Assembly (NCBI GenBank): GCA_963558655.1
Contig: CAUWHJ010000002.1
Coordinates: 62,001-126,000, forward strand
Direction: 5' to 3'
Source of the DNA: UMGS1590 sp963558655
GTDB lineage: Bacteria > Bacillota > Peptococcia > Peptococcales > Peptococcaceae
DNA length: 64,000 bases
A program made the position numbers and the translations under genes. Below, piece after piece: positions 26,157-34,508 of this stretch. Below the pieces are notes generated by a model. It saw only the letters and a list, made by a program, of their open reading frames with translations, did no database searches and had not been told where the DNA came from. The first letter of the stretch is position 1. The number at the start of each line of letters is the position of its first letter.

Positions 26157-26441
26157 ATGAAATTTAACGGTGCATTAGTAAAAACCGACACGCGCGTTAT
26201 TGGTGTAGCTGTCGTTGATAAGTCGTTTGTGGACAAAGAACCAATGGAACGTGCTAAATACATTCAAGCATACATTGAAGGTTTTGGCGGTCAAGTGCCT
26301 GTGGTTCTTCTTTTGGGTTCCAGCGATGATTTGGGCGACAATGAAAACTTCTGGGGACGCCCAGACCTGGTCGCTCACTTGAAGGAAATTCCACTGAATA
26401 TGATGACCTTCAAAACATATACCGCGCCAGATGTGGAATAA
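26157..26441 (+). CDS. Small protein of unknown function (94 aa)
   Basis: A single-gene unit with a strong ribosome-binding site (GAGGAGGT), its own extended -10 element and a perfect terminator, so clearly expressed. The product has an N-terminal beta-strand-rich part (ALVKTDTRVIGVAVVDKSF), a helix MERAKYIQAYIEGFG and a hydrophobic strand VPVVLLLGSSDD, suggesting a small alpha/beta fold. No cysteines, membrane segment or known motif. I do not recognise the family. Confidence 0.75.
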   Translation: MKFNGALVKTDTRVIGVAVVDKSFVDKEPMERAKYIQAYIEGFGGQVPVVLLLGSSDDLGDNENFWGRPDLVAHLKEIPLNMMTFKTYTAPDVE

Positions 26442-26449
26442 GCGTATGA

Positions 26450-26490
26450 AAAAATCCCTTATCCGATGAGTATGGATAAGGGATTTTTTC
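26450..26490. terminator. Bidirectional terminator
   Basis: Perfect 16-bp stem (26450-26465 with 26475-26490) with six A at one end and six T at the other. It serves the 94-codon gene on the plus strand and, on the minus strand, the XRE gene whose stop codon touches it. Confidence 0.88.
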
Positions 26491-27091
26491 ATGCCTTGAA
26501 TACCGGCCAAATACGACGCCATGGTTTGAGATTGAGATATATCAAACAACCTGCCGCTATAATACTTGAAATAAACCAGCTCCACCCCACGCTAAACGGC
26601 AACCAGCGCGGCAAAAAGAGCGCAGCTACGAGAAAAAGAGCACCAAAAGCAATTTGATCTTTTGTCATTTTAGCACGTTTGTACATATCGTACGAGGTGA
26701 TGGAAAGTCCTGCAAGTCCACAGAAAAAGATAAGCACCCACCACCAACCTGGGGCATCGTTTGGATAGTAACGAAAATATCCCATAACGCTTGCATCAAC
26801 CAAAATATATGCCAAGCTGCGACCATTCAGCATAAACAAGTTATGTTGCCGTTCCTGCGCCTGCGAAGTGTGCACTTTGTTTTCAGTGGTGATGGGTTCC
26901 GTTTCCACCAATTCCGACACTCGCACTTCTAAAATGCTTGCCAGTTTCGCCAAATTCGCTGCGGTGGGTTCACTCTTATTGGCTTCCCACCTTGCCACAG
27001 CCTGACGACTGATGCCAAGCTGTTCCGCCACATATTCCTGCGAAAGTTTAAGCGCCTGCCGTCGTGCTTTAATGTTTTCTCCAAGTGTCAT
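26489..27091 (-). CDS. XRE-family HTH protein with C-terminal membrane domain
   Basis: Residues 1-62 form a Cro/CI-type HTH: TLGENIKARRQALKLSQEYVAEQ then GISRQAVARWEANKSEPTAANL. A linker of about 30 residues leads to four hydrophobic segments (about 90-105, 112-130, 145-160, 165-185), so this is a membrane-tethered regulator. Similar small HTH-membrane proteins occur widely in Firmicutes with unknown targets. AGGGGG precedes the ATG. Its stop lies at the edge of the shared terminator. Confidence 0.85.
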   Translation of the reverse strand: MTLGENIKARRQALKLSQEYVAEQLGISRQAVARWEANKSEPTAANLAKLASILEVRVSELVETEPITTENKVHTSQAQERQHNLFMLNGRSLAYILVDASVMGYFRYYPNDAPGWWWVLIFFCGLAGLSITSYDMYKRAKMTKDQIAFGALFLVAALFLPRWLPFSVGWSWFISSIIAAGCLIYLNLKPWRRIWPVFKA

Positions 27092-27180
27092 GAGATATTC
27101 CCCCTTTCGTTGGCTCTATTCTACCATAAACGGTGGTTCCCTACCATCAACCAGAGCGCAACCAGCGGTTGCAACCATAA

Positions 27181-27217
27181 AAAAACCGCCTCATTTTAAC
27201 GTAATGAGGCGGTTTTT
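27181..27217 (-). terminator. Terminator after ybaN
   Basis: Perfect 15-bp stem (27181-27195 with 27203-27217) flanked by A-tracts on the plus strand, giving a T-tract on the minus strand 5 bases after the ybaN stop. Confidence 0.88.
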
Positions 27218-27221
27218 ACAA

Positions 27222-27602
27222 TCACTCTGCTTGACGTCTGGTTTTTACAACGGCAAAGAAATAAATCATCAGACTCAGCCAAATAATCCCCAGAACAAGC
27301 TGCACCATTGGCAAATGACTTACAAACCAACAGCCTATGGCCATGCTTACCGTGATGGTGATGGCAATACGCAGTTTTGTCACAAAGGTCATCCCTTGAC
27401 CTTGCACATAGCTTTCAAGATTTTTCTTGTAGAGATTGGTACTGGTAAACCAGCGATGCAATCTTGTAGAACTTTTTGCAAAAAGAATAGTAGCTAAGAG
27501 GTAAAGCGGCACTGTTGGCAACACTGGTAAAAAGGCGCCTATGGTGCCCAGGCCCAGACAGATGCAGCCTAAGGCAATCAACAACAAGCGAATAAGTGTC
27601 AT
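27222..27602 (-). CDS. YbaN/DUF454 inner-membrane protein
   Basis: 126 residues matching the DUF454 pattern: an N-terminal hydrophobic segment with LGTIGAFLPVLPTVPLYLLAT, then FAKSSTRLHRWF, a basic amphipathic stretch and two further membrane segments at about 80-115. The function of the family is not established. AAAGGAGG precedes the ATG. It follows the secreted NAGPA-domain gene by 25 nt and is probably co-transcribed with it. Confidence 0.85.
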   Translation of the reverse strand: MTLIRLLLIALGCICLGLGTIGAFLPVLPTVPLYLLATILFAKSSTRLHRWFTSTNLYKKNLESYVQGQGMTFVTKLRIAITITVSMAIGCWFVSHLPMVQLVLGIIWLSLMIYFFAVVKTRRQAE

Positions 27603-27627
27603 GCAAGCCTCCTTTTGTCGTTTTTTA

Positions 27628-29715
27628 TTACTTCAATGCACAAATACTCACGCAGCGTGTGGCATCATCATAAACAATGTCCATGCCAAGTTGTTCGGAA
27701 ACGAAGCGGATTGGCACCAGCGTGCGATTGCCAGCAAGTTGAGCCGGTACATCGGTTTCAACGCGAACGCCATCAACAATGGCGGTTGTGTCATCTAAAG
27801 TGAGACTGATGTTGTGACCACCATAGGTGATGTGAATTGGCTCATCATTGTCTGTCCATTCCACCTGTCCACCAAGCACTTCTGTAATCAGGCGCAATGG
27901 CACCATGGTGCGATTTTCGATAATAATTGGCGGTTGGTCGAGAACATAACTTTCGCCATTGAGCCAGTAGTTGGTGTTATCAATATAAAGATCCAGCAAG
28001 TTGTAGGCATTGTTGCCCAGGAGCGCTTCACCGCGCAATCCTCCGAGCGTTGCAACAATCTTACCATTTGCCAGGTTACCGGTGCTCTCAATCGTCATAA
28101 CACCGTTTGTGCCGCTGCCGCTAAAGCCTTCAACACTCCAGTTCACAACGCGAGGATCCAGAAGTACTTCGCTGCCATCGGTTTTTGTGCCATAAAGCGT
28201 TGCATAAACGACGGAGCCATCACTGACCATAAATTGATCTGTATCAATTCTCAAACTTGTAAGTCCTTCTTCACCAATAATGTTGACATTGCGACTTTCG
28301 GTAACACCGCTATTCGATGTAATTTGAACAGTTTCATTGCCAGTCTGCAAGGCAACATAATTCATTCCAGCCGATGCGCCCAAACCACCAGCACTACTCA
28401 AGGTGAAGTCTGCGCTGTTCACACCGAGCGCATGATAGTTGGCATCCCATGCTTTGCTAACACCAAAACTGCGGCTTTCGCCGACAACCATAGTTTCTGG
28501 CCCTGTTGTTTCAAAGCCAGCGATCTGCCCCACTGGCGTACTATTGTAAATACCGATTCCATTAACCACCGGTCGCAAAGCACCAAAGCCTTCCGGTGCA
28601 ACAACCGTGGAAAGATTGGTTTCGCCCAAGTGGCGCACAACCATATTGGTCGAACCGCCACCATCAAGGTTGACCGCACGCCAAGCGCCCAAATATTCCA
28701 TGAAATAGCCCATAGTGGAAAGCTGTGCGCCAACACTCCGATTGGTGCGGCCTTCCGCACAAACAAACCACAAGGTTTTGCCATCTTGAGAAACGGCTGC
28801 TGCTGTGCGAGCACGCGTTCCAGCCAAAGAGCTGAGGTCTTTATAATAATTTACCATATGTCCCTGATCGGCTAAAAGCGCATGACCCCCAACCAAAAAC
28901 GTCCAATTACGGTCAGGAATAATCTGTGAGGTAATCTGCACCTTGGAACCAATCGGACAATGGGCATTGATGAAGGCTTCAGCATTGCCGTTCACCTGTA
29001 AAATGGTTTTACCATCTGGCACTTCAAACGGAAAGGTAGCGCCACGAGAGATTTGTTCCACTGTGCCATCATACCCAATCAAAACTTCTGTATTGTCTGC
29101 ATGACCGCGAGAACTTGAGCCCCAAAGATCGTTGTACATTTGTATGGTATTGGTGTGGCTCTCTTGCCCAGATGGGTCATGCCAATAGTACGTTTTGTTT
29201 AAGCCATCAATCGGAAAAACAGCCCCATCTGCAGCGCGCACACTGCCGTTATAGCTCATGGCTTCAATCATCGCAGTGCCGTCCGCAGTAATGCCTAAGG
29301 AATAAATGCCCTGAATAACCGCCGGCGATGATGCCAACTGCCCATTCACAAGTGACGGACCAATAGGCGCCCCTTCCAGGGCCATATTAAAGAAGTCGCC
29401 ATTGAGCATCGCAACAGCACCTGTGTTCTCTGCCATGGCAGGAACGGTCGCTCGTTCGGTATACTCTCCCTGCCCTGCAACCAGCCTCAAATCCAGATTA
29501 GGATTGCTAAGATCACATTTTAGCACCTCAAAGCGAATCGGCCCATAATTGGTGTTCCAATAGTGCGATTCATGGATAACGCCAGGTGCGATAGGCTCTT
29601 CACCTGTCTTGTAAGGCGCATCTTCTGCCATCACTGCACCCACAAACAGCGCACTGACAATGCTGAGCACCGCTGTGTGGCGAATCAGTTTCGATAAAAA
29701 GCGTATTTTTTTCAC
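27628..29715 (-). CDS. Secreted phosphodiester glycosidase (NAGPA) with copper-amine-oxidase-N repeats
   Basis: 695 residues. A signal peptide of about 30 residues ends near AVMAED. A NAGPA (phosphodiester alpha-N-acetylglucosaminidase-like) domain spans about 60-390, with AMLNGDFFN, RTAAAVSQDG and the conserved AVNLDGGGSTNMVV. A bacterial Ig-like or linker region (about 400-590) follows, then a C-terminal copper-amine-oxidase N-like (stalk) domain with RTMVPLRLITEVLGG and RTLVPIRFVSEQLGM. Such proteins act on sugar-phosphodiester bonds at the cell surface, possibly wall teichoic acid or exopolysaccharide links. The GTG start has a strong GGAGGG site. Confidence 0.87.
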   Translation of the reverse strand: MKKIRFLSKLIRHTAVLSIVSALFVGAVMAEDAPYKTGEEPIAPGVIHESHYWNTNYGPIRFEVLKCDLSNPNLDLRLVAGQGEYTERATVPAMAENTGAVAMLNGDFFNMALEGAPIGPSLVNGQLASSPAVIQGIYSLGITADGTAMIEAMSYNGSVRAADGAVFPIDGLNKTYYWHDPSGQESHTNTIQMYNDLWGSSSRGHADNTEVLIGYDGTVEQISRGATFPFEVPDGKTILQVNGNAEAFINAHCPIGSKVQITSQIIPDRNWTFLVGGHALLADQGHMVNYYKDLSSLAGTRARTAAAVSQDGKTLWFVCAEGRTNRSVGAQLSTMGYFMEYLGAWRAVNLDGGGSTNMVVRHLGETNLSTVVAPEGFGALRPVVNGIGIYNSTPVGQIAGFETTGPETMVVGESRSFGVSKAWDANYHALGVNSADFTLSSAGGLGASAGMNYVALQTGNETVQITSNSGVTESRNVNIIGEEGLTSLRIDTDQFMVSDGSVVYATLYGTKTDGSEVLLDPRVVNWSVEGFSGSGTNGVMTIESTGNLANGKIVATLGGLRGEALLGNNAYNLLDLYIDNTNYWLNGESYVLDQPPIIIENRTMVPLRLITEVLGGQVEWTDNDEPIHITYGGHNISLTLDDTTAIVDGVRVETDVPAQLAGNRTLVPIRFVSEQLGMDIVYDDATRCVSICALK

Positions 29716-29801
29716 AATGATACCCTCCTTTCAAAATATTATAAAATAAGTGGCGTTCAGCCTCAAGCCATTGCCAGATCTGTTGTTGCTTTGTTTCTTT
29801 C

Positions 29802-29831
29802 TTGACCGCGACCGCTCCCGTTTCTTATAAT
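29802..29831 (+). promoter_or_regulatory. Near-consensus promoter of the ttcA-like operon
   Basis: TTGACC (29802-29807), an 18-bp spacer and TATAAT (29826-29831). The -10 overlaps an ATG at 29830 that would otherwise look like the gene start, so transcription begins downstream of that codon. Confidence 0.75.
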
Positions 29832-29865
29832 GGAAGTATGTTCAAATAAAGGAGTTGTAACACGA

Positions 29866-30618
29866 TTGAAAGCTAGTGAATGGCGCCCCTATAACAAAGA
29901 CCTCTTTTCTAAAATGCGGCGGGCAAGCCGTGATTTTGGCCTTATCGAAGATGGCGACGTCATCGCCGTAGGACTTTCCGGCGGCAAAGACAGCACGCTC
30001 TTACTTTATGCCATGGCTGTGCTTGCGCGCACACTGCCATGTAATTTTTCGCTGCGCGCAGTATCGTTGGATCTCGGCTGGGGAAATGATTACAGCGAAA
30101 TGGCTGCATTCTGCAAGGAACTCGGTGTTCCTCTGGAAATCATTCCCAGCGAAATCGGCCCGCTGATTTTTGAAGAACGCAAAGAGAAGAACCCCTGCTC
30201 CCTCTGTGCTCGTATGCGCCGCGGTGCCATCAACAACTGGGCACACGCCAACGGTTGCAATAAAGTGGCATTAGGGCACCACATGGATGACGTCATAGAA
30301 ACGCTCCTTATGAGCCTTTTCTACGAAGGGCGCATCCACACTTTTGCGCCACGCTCTTACCTGACACGCAGCGAAGTAACTGTCATCCGCCCCTTGGTTT
30401 ATGTCAGCGAGGACACCATTACCCACATTGGCAAGAAATTGTCTCTACCTGTGGTGGTCAATCGTTGTCCGGCCGATGGCTACACCACCCGTAGTGACAT
30501 CAAACAACTGCTCTCAACGCTTCAAGCGAGTAATCCCCGCATCAAGGAGCGCATCATGAGTGGTATCGACAAAGACATTTGGCAACGCTATCGCATCACC
30601 ACCACACAGGAGGAATAG
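29866..30618 (+). CDS. TtcA/TilS-type PP-loop ATPase (tRNA thiolation-like)
   Basis: N-type ATP pyrophosphatase of the TtcA family, which activates a tRNA base for sulfur insertion using a [4Fe-4S] cluster. PP-loop VGLSGGKDSTLLLYAM, cysteine pair CSLCARMRRG, ALGHHMDDVIETLLM and a third conserved cysteine in VNRCPADGYTTR are visible; three cysteines match TtcA cluster binding. I choose TTG at 29866 because the -10 box overlaps the upstream ATG at 29830 and AAAGGAG lies 11 nt before the TTG. First gene of an operon with comM and the aminopeptidase. Confidence 0.83.
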   Translation: MKASEWRPYNKDLFSKMRRASRDFGLIEDGDVIAVGLSGGKDSTLLLYAMAVLARTLPCNFSLRAVSLDLGWGNDYSEMAAFCKELGVPLEIIPSEIGPLIFEERKEKNPCSLCARMRRGAINNWAHANGCNKVALGHHMDDVIETLLMSLFYEGRIHTFAPRSYLTRSEVTVIRPLVYVSEDTITHIGKKLSLPVVVNRCPADGYTTRSDIKQLLSTLQASNPRIKERIMSGIDKDIWQRYRITTTQEE

Positions 30619-30621
30619 CCT

Positions 30622-32154
30622 ATGCTCGCACACATCCATTCCGTCGCCCTCATCGGTCTAGCTGCAAGTGCTATTGAAGTTGAAATCGACTCAAGCCATG
30701 GTCTGCCTTCATGGGAAATCGTCGGCCTGCCCGACACTTCCGTCAAAGAAAGCAAAGAACGTGTACGCACAGCACTAAAAAATCAAGGCTTCGACATTCC
30801 GCCACGGCGTATCGTCATCAATCTAGCGCCCGCCTCCATCAAAAAAGAAGGGCCTTCCTTTGACCTCGCCATTGCCGTAGCCATGTTGGCAGCCACCGAA
30901 CAAGTACCTTTAGACACTCTCGATCATTTTATTTTTGTCGGCGAACTGGGATTGGATGGCAGTATTCGTCCTGTCAAAGGCGTATTACCCCTTGCTTTGG
31001 CCATGAAAGACAGTGGTAAAGCCATGGTAATAGCTTCTACCAACGGTGCAGAATCCGCCATCAGTGGTATTCCTACCTACGCTTTCCAAAATCTTCGCGA
31101 AGTGGTGGATTTTCTTTATGCGCCAGTACAACATTCACCACTGCCGCAACCAGATATTTCAGAGCTTTTAGCCAATGCACCTGCCACTAGCATTGACTTC
31201 GCTGATATAAAAGGCCAGCACGAAGCCAAACGCGCTTTAGAGATTGCCGCAGCCGGCGGTCACAATGTGATTATGATTGGTTCGCCAGGCGCTGGTAAAA
31301 CCATGCTCGCCCGCGCATTACCCTCCATCATGCCGCCGCTTTCTGTGGGCGAATGTCTTGAGTGTTCCAAAATCCATTCCGTTGCCGGCCTCCTCTCCAG
31401 CAAGCATCCACTGATTACAGAGCGGCCTTTCCGCGCACCACATCACACCAGCTCGCAGGCAAGCCTCATTGGCGGCGGCCGCATACCAACCCCTGGTGAA
31501 GTCTCGCTTAGCCATAATGGTATTCTTTTTATGGACGAATTCCCAGAATTTCAAAAAAATGTGTTGGAAGCGCTGCGTCAGCCATTGGAAGATGGCGAAG
31601 TGACCATTTCGCGTGTCAACGCTCAATTCACATTCCCTTGCAACTTTTTATTGGCAGCGTCGATGAATCCGTGCCCATGTGGCTATCTCAACGATCCAAA
31701 ACACGAATGTACCTGCTCGTCCGGCGCCATCACACGTTACAGACGTAAAGTGTCCGGCCCGCTTCTTGATCGCTTTGACATTCAACTGGAAGTCATGCCG
31801 ATTGGCTTTAGCGATCTCTACAATGAAAGCAGCCAGGAGGAATCCTCAGCTGCTATTCGCACGCGTGTTATTCGTGCCCGCAATATTCAGCTTGCGCGTT
31901 TTGAAAAAAGCGGCATTTATTGCAACAGCAATATGACCCAGGCTCACATCAACACCTACTGTCAACTCGATGGCGCCTCTAAGAAACTGCTTGAACGCGC
32001 CTTTGACAAACTTGGCATTTCAGCGCGTGCCCATAATCGTATCTTGAAACTCGCCCGCACGATTGCCGACCTCGCTGAAAGCGATGTCATTCAAGCACCA
32101 CACATCGCCGAAGCCATTCAGTATCGTGCACTTGATAAATCACTTTGGCACTAA
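30622..32154 (+). CDS. comM: YifB/ComM-type Mg-chelatase-like AAA+ ATPase
   Basis: 510 residues. The N-terminal Lon-like fold domain (about 1-170) starts HSVALIGLAASAIEVEID. The AAA+ domain has Walker A GSPGAGKTMLARAL near 222, Walker B ILFMDEFPEF, and the ComM-type cysteine-bearing insertion MNPCPCGYLNDPKHECTCSSG. ComM is a helicase for branch migration during natural transformation in Gram-negatives; the homologue is common in Firmicutes, where its job is less clear. It begins 3 nt after the ttcA-like stop with CAGGAGG. Confidence 0.92.
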   Translation: MLAHIHSVALIGLAASAIEVEIDSSHGLPSWEIVGLPDTSVKESKERVRTALKNQGFDIPPRRIVINLAPASIKKEGPSFDLAIAVAMLAATEQVPLDTLDHFIFVGELGLDGSIRPVKGVLPLALAMKDSGKAMVIASTNGAESAISGIPTYAFQNLREVVDFLYAPVQHSPLPQPDISELLANAPATSIDFADIKGQHEAKRALEIAAAGGHNVIMIGSPGAGKTMLARALPSIMPPLSVGECLECSKIHSVAGLLSSKHPLITERPFRAPHHTSSQASLIGGGRIPTPGEVSLSHNGILFMDEFPEFQKNVLEALRQPLEDGEVTISRVNAQFTFPCNFLLAASMNPCPCGYLNDPKHECTCSSGAITRYRRKVSGPLLDRFDIQLEVMPIGFSDLYNESSQEESSAAIRTRVIRARNIQLARFEKSGIYCNSNMTQAHINTYCQLDGASKKLLERAFDKLGISARAHNRILKLARTIADLAESDVIQAPHIAEAIQYRALDKSLWH

Positions 32155-32169
32155 GAAAGGAAATGAACC

Positions 32170-33279
32170 ATGGACCCACGTACACTTACCCTTGCACATA
32201 AACTTATTCACTACTCCACCCGCCTCCAAGCTGGAGAACGCTTGCTCATCGACATCAACGGCCAGGACGCCTATCCCCTTGCGGAAGCTCTCATTGAAGA
32301 AGCCTACGCTGTGGGCGCATACCCTTACCTGCATCTCTCCGATGCCAAACTTTCCCGCGCCCTGCTTATGGGCGCAAGCGAAGAACAGCTGAACTTCAAC
32401 GCCAAGCTCCTGCTCGAACAAATGAAAGGCATGGACGCTTACATTGCCGTGCGTGCCGGTGACAACATCTCTGAAAACGCAGATGTACCAAAAGAGCGCA
32501 TCGCCCTGCACAACAAAGCCTATGCTGATGTGCTTGAAGAACGTGTCAACAACAGCAAATGGGTGGTATTGCGCTATCCAAACGGCTCCATGGCTCAGCT
32601 AGCCACCATGAGCAGCCGTGCTTTTGAGGACTTCTACTATAACGTCTGCAACCTCGATTATGCCAAAATGAGCGCCGCCATGGACGCTCTCGTTGCCCGT
32701 TTGAACACAACAGACAAGGTACATATCATCGGTCCTGGCACAGACCTGACGTTCTCCATCAAAAACATACCAGCCGTCAAATGCGCCGGTGAATGTAACA
32801 TTCCGGACGGCGAAGTTTACACTGCGCCAGTACGTGACAGTGTCAATGGTACCATCACCTACAACACCCCTTCTCTTTACCAGGGCACCGTTTTTGAACA
32901 CGTTTCCTTCACCTTCAAAAACGGCAAAATCGTCAATGCCACCGCCAACGAAACAGAAAAACTCAACGCCATTTTAGACGCCGACGAAGGCGCGCGCTAC
33001 ATCGGCGAGCTCGGCATTGGTGTTAATCCTTACATCACAAAACCGATGAAAGACATTCTCTTCGATGAAAAAATCAGCGGCAGCATTCACCTCACCCCAG
33101 GTAGTTGTTACGAAGATGCACCAAACGGCAACGATTCTACCATTCATTGGGATCTCGTCCTCATTCAAACACCAGAATATGGCGGCGGTGCCATCTATTT
33201 TGATGATGAACTCATCCGCAAAGACGGCCTTTTTGTACCAAACGACTTACAGTGTCTGAACCCTGAAGCATTAAAATAA
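32170..33279 (+). CDS. M29-family aminopeptidase
   Basis: 369 residues of the thermophilic-aminopeptidase (AmpS/PepS) family of dinuclear metallopeptidases. Family landmarks are the N-terminal STRLQAGERLLIDI and VRAGDNISENADVP, then CNIPDGEVYTAPVRDSVNG, GELGIGVNPYI, GSIHLTPGSCYEDAPN and STIHWDLV, which carry the expected Glu, His and Asp metal ligands. It is slightly shorter than typical members (about 410 aa). AAAGGAAA precedes the ATG. It probably releases N-terminal residues from cytoplasmic peptides. Confidence 0.92.
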   Translation: MDPRTLTLAHKLIHYSTRLQAGERLLIDINGQDAYPLAEALIEEAYAVGAYPYLHLSDAKLSRALLMGASEEQLNFNAKLLLEQMKGMDAYIAVRAGDNISENADVPKERIALHNKAYADVLEERVNNSKWVVLRYPNGSMAQLATMSSRAFEDFYYNVCNLDYAKMSAAMDALVARLNTTDKVHIIGPGTDLTFSIKNIPAVKCAGECNIPDGEVYTAPVRDSVNGTITYNTPSLYQGTVFEHVSFTFKNGKIVNATANETEKLNAILDADEGARYIGELGIGVNPYITKPMKDILFDEKISGSIHLTPGSCYEDAPNGNDSTIHWDLVLIQTPEYGGGAIYFDDELIRKDGLFVPNDLQCLNPEALK

Positions 33280-33282
33280 AAG

Positions 33283-33336
33283 AAAAAATAGCGCCTGCGT
33301 ATGCGAAAACTCTCACATACGCAGGCGCTATTTTTT
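33283..33336. terminator. Strong terminator after the aminopeptidase gene
   Basis: Perfect 21-bp stem (33283-33303 with 33316-33336) with A-run and T-run ends. It ends the plus-strand operon and can also serve the convergent sdpI transcript. Confidence 0.92.
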
Positions 33337-33372
33337 GTTATTTACCCATACCATTATTGCAAGGCACACGTT

Positions 33373-33981
33373 CTATTGATTGTCCTTGTCAGCATGAAAT
33401 ACAATCCGTGAATAACCACACACAAGAACAAGCCATAAGCCAATGCCCCATAAAAATATCATATTGACATCTTGCATAAACAAAACAAGCAAGCATTGCA
33501 GAATACCAAAAGGAATGGCGGTATAGCCAGCAAAACGGTGTGTTTTTTGCCAGCACCGCTTATCTCTTACAACCCATGGCAGTTTTATACCTATACGACT
33601 ACGAAACGGCATTTGCGGCAAAAAATTTCCAACAAAGACCATCATTACACCAACAATAAGCCCAATCACCCGCAAATAATCTATGCGGAGACCACTATAC
33701 ATCGCCAAAACCGTAAAATAAAAGAGAAATAAGAAAATCCCAAAGAGATTCAAAACGAAACTTGTCATTTCATTTCTTACTACATTGTCGCTTCCCGAAA
33801 TCTTTTTAGGGTATAGCGCAACAATCGCTAATGCCAACAAAATAACAAAACTAACACCAACGAAAACGATGCGATGCGGGCTTTGCATAAACAAAGAAAT
33901 TTCCTGAGGAAGATTGCGATAGCATAATAGCGTTCCTACAATAAAAATCATCAACAAGAGCAGATTCAACTTTTTATACAT
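33373..33981 (-). CDS. sdpI: SdpI-family membrane immunity/signalling protein
   Basis: 202 residues with six hydrophobic segments. The SdpI domain signature is in the second half: GNFLPQMPFRSRIGIKLPWVV and RCWQKTHRFAGY. In Bacillus subtilis SdpI protects from the SdpC toxin and sequesters the repressor SdpR at the membrane. Here it overlaps the SdpR-like gene by 8 bp, the same pairing. The N-terminal part is a divergent DUF1648-like region (LPQEI). No SdpC-like toxin gene is visible nearby. Confidence 0.88.
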   Translation of the reverse strand: MYKKLNLLLLMIFIVGTLLCYRNLPQEISLFMQSPHRIVFVGVSFVILLALAIVALYPKKISGSDNVVRNEMTSFVLNLFGIFLFLFYFTVLAMYSGLRIDYLRVIGLIVGVMMVFVGNFLPQMPFRSRIGIKLPWVVRDKRCWQKTHRFAGYTAIPFGILQCLLVLFMQDVNMIFLWGIGLWLVLVCGYSRIVFHADKDNQ

Positions 33982-34267
33982 CTTCTAGCTCCTCTTTTAC
34001 AGTTGCATGATGATTGTCAAAAAATGCTAAAAATGCTCCTAATGTAGTCTGTAACACGGAAGCATTCAGAGAATACGTCACCGACATACCGGTTCGCTCA
34101 CTGGTTACTAATTCCGCTTCTTTCAACACATCCAAATGTTTCGATATGGCCGGCTTGGAGATTGTAAAATTTTCAGCAATTTCTTTTGCTGTCATATCAC
34201 CCTCTGCCAACAATTTTAGAATCTGTCGGCGTGTATCATCAGATAACGCCTTAAATACTGTCGTCAT
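33974..34267 (-). CDS. sdpR: ArsR-family repressor, SdpR-like
   Basis: 97-residue winged-helix protein: FKALSDDTRRQILKLL, then MTAKEIAENFTISKPAISKHLDVLKEAELV, the autorepressor SdpR subfamily sequence style. It has no metal-binding cysteines, as expected for SdpR rather than metal sensors. Its stop overlaps sdpI. There is only a 34-nt gap to the upstream gene and no promoter of its own, so it is part of a five-gene operon. The TTAACC-type dyad at the operon promoter (36874-36897) is a reasonable target. Confidence 0.9.
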   Translation of the reverse strand: MTTVFKALSDDTRRQILKLLAEGDMTAKEIAENFTISKPAISKHLDVLKEAELVTSERTGMSVTYSLNASVLQTTLGAFLAFFDNHHATVKEELEDV

Positions 34268-34301
34268 TCATACAGCTCCTTTCTCCTACAAATTTCTGAG
34301 T

Positions 34302-34508
34302 TCATTTCTTTTTGTGTGTAAATTGATAATAAACTAAATAGGGAACCGGCGTAAGCAATAAAATGAAGTATTTACTTGCATACCATCCAGCTTCGCCGCC
34401 AGCATCAAAATGAAATGGTATTTCTGACGGAAGGAAAAAAGTTGCAACAAACAACAGGATAAAAGTTCCCACCAGCAACAGTGCTGGCATCATTTTCTGT
34501 TTACTCAT
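34302..34508 (-). CDS. Stand-alone DUF1648 membrane mini-protein
   Basis: 68 residues: an N-terminal membrane helix (LLLVGTFILLFVATFFL), the DUF1648 motif LPSEIPFHFDAGGEAGWYASK and a second helix. This domain is normally the N-terminal part of SdpI-type proteins; here it is a separate gene two places upstream of sdpI. GGGAGG is 8 nt before the ATG, which overlaps the permease stop (ATGA). A split or duplicated SdpI arrangement is likely; the function is inferred only from that. Confidence 0.82.
   Translation of the reverse strand: MSKQKMMPALLLVGTFILLFVATFFLPSEIPFHFDAGGEAGWYASKYFILLLTPVPYLVYYQFTHKKK

Noticed and set aside
27814..28875. 353-codon frame on the plus strand opposite the NAGPA gene
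   Set aside because: Antisense shadow of a gene with signal peptide and domains; no ribosome site.
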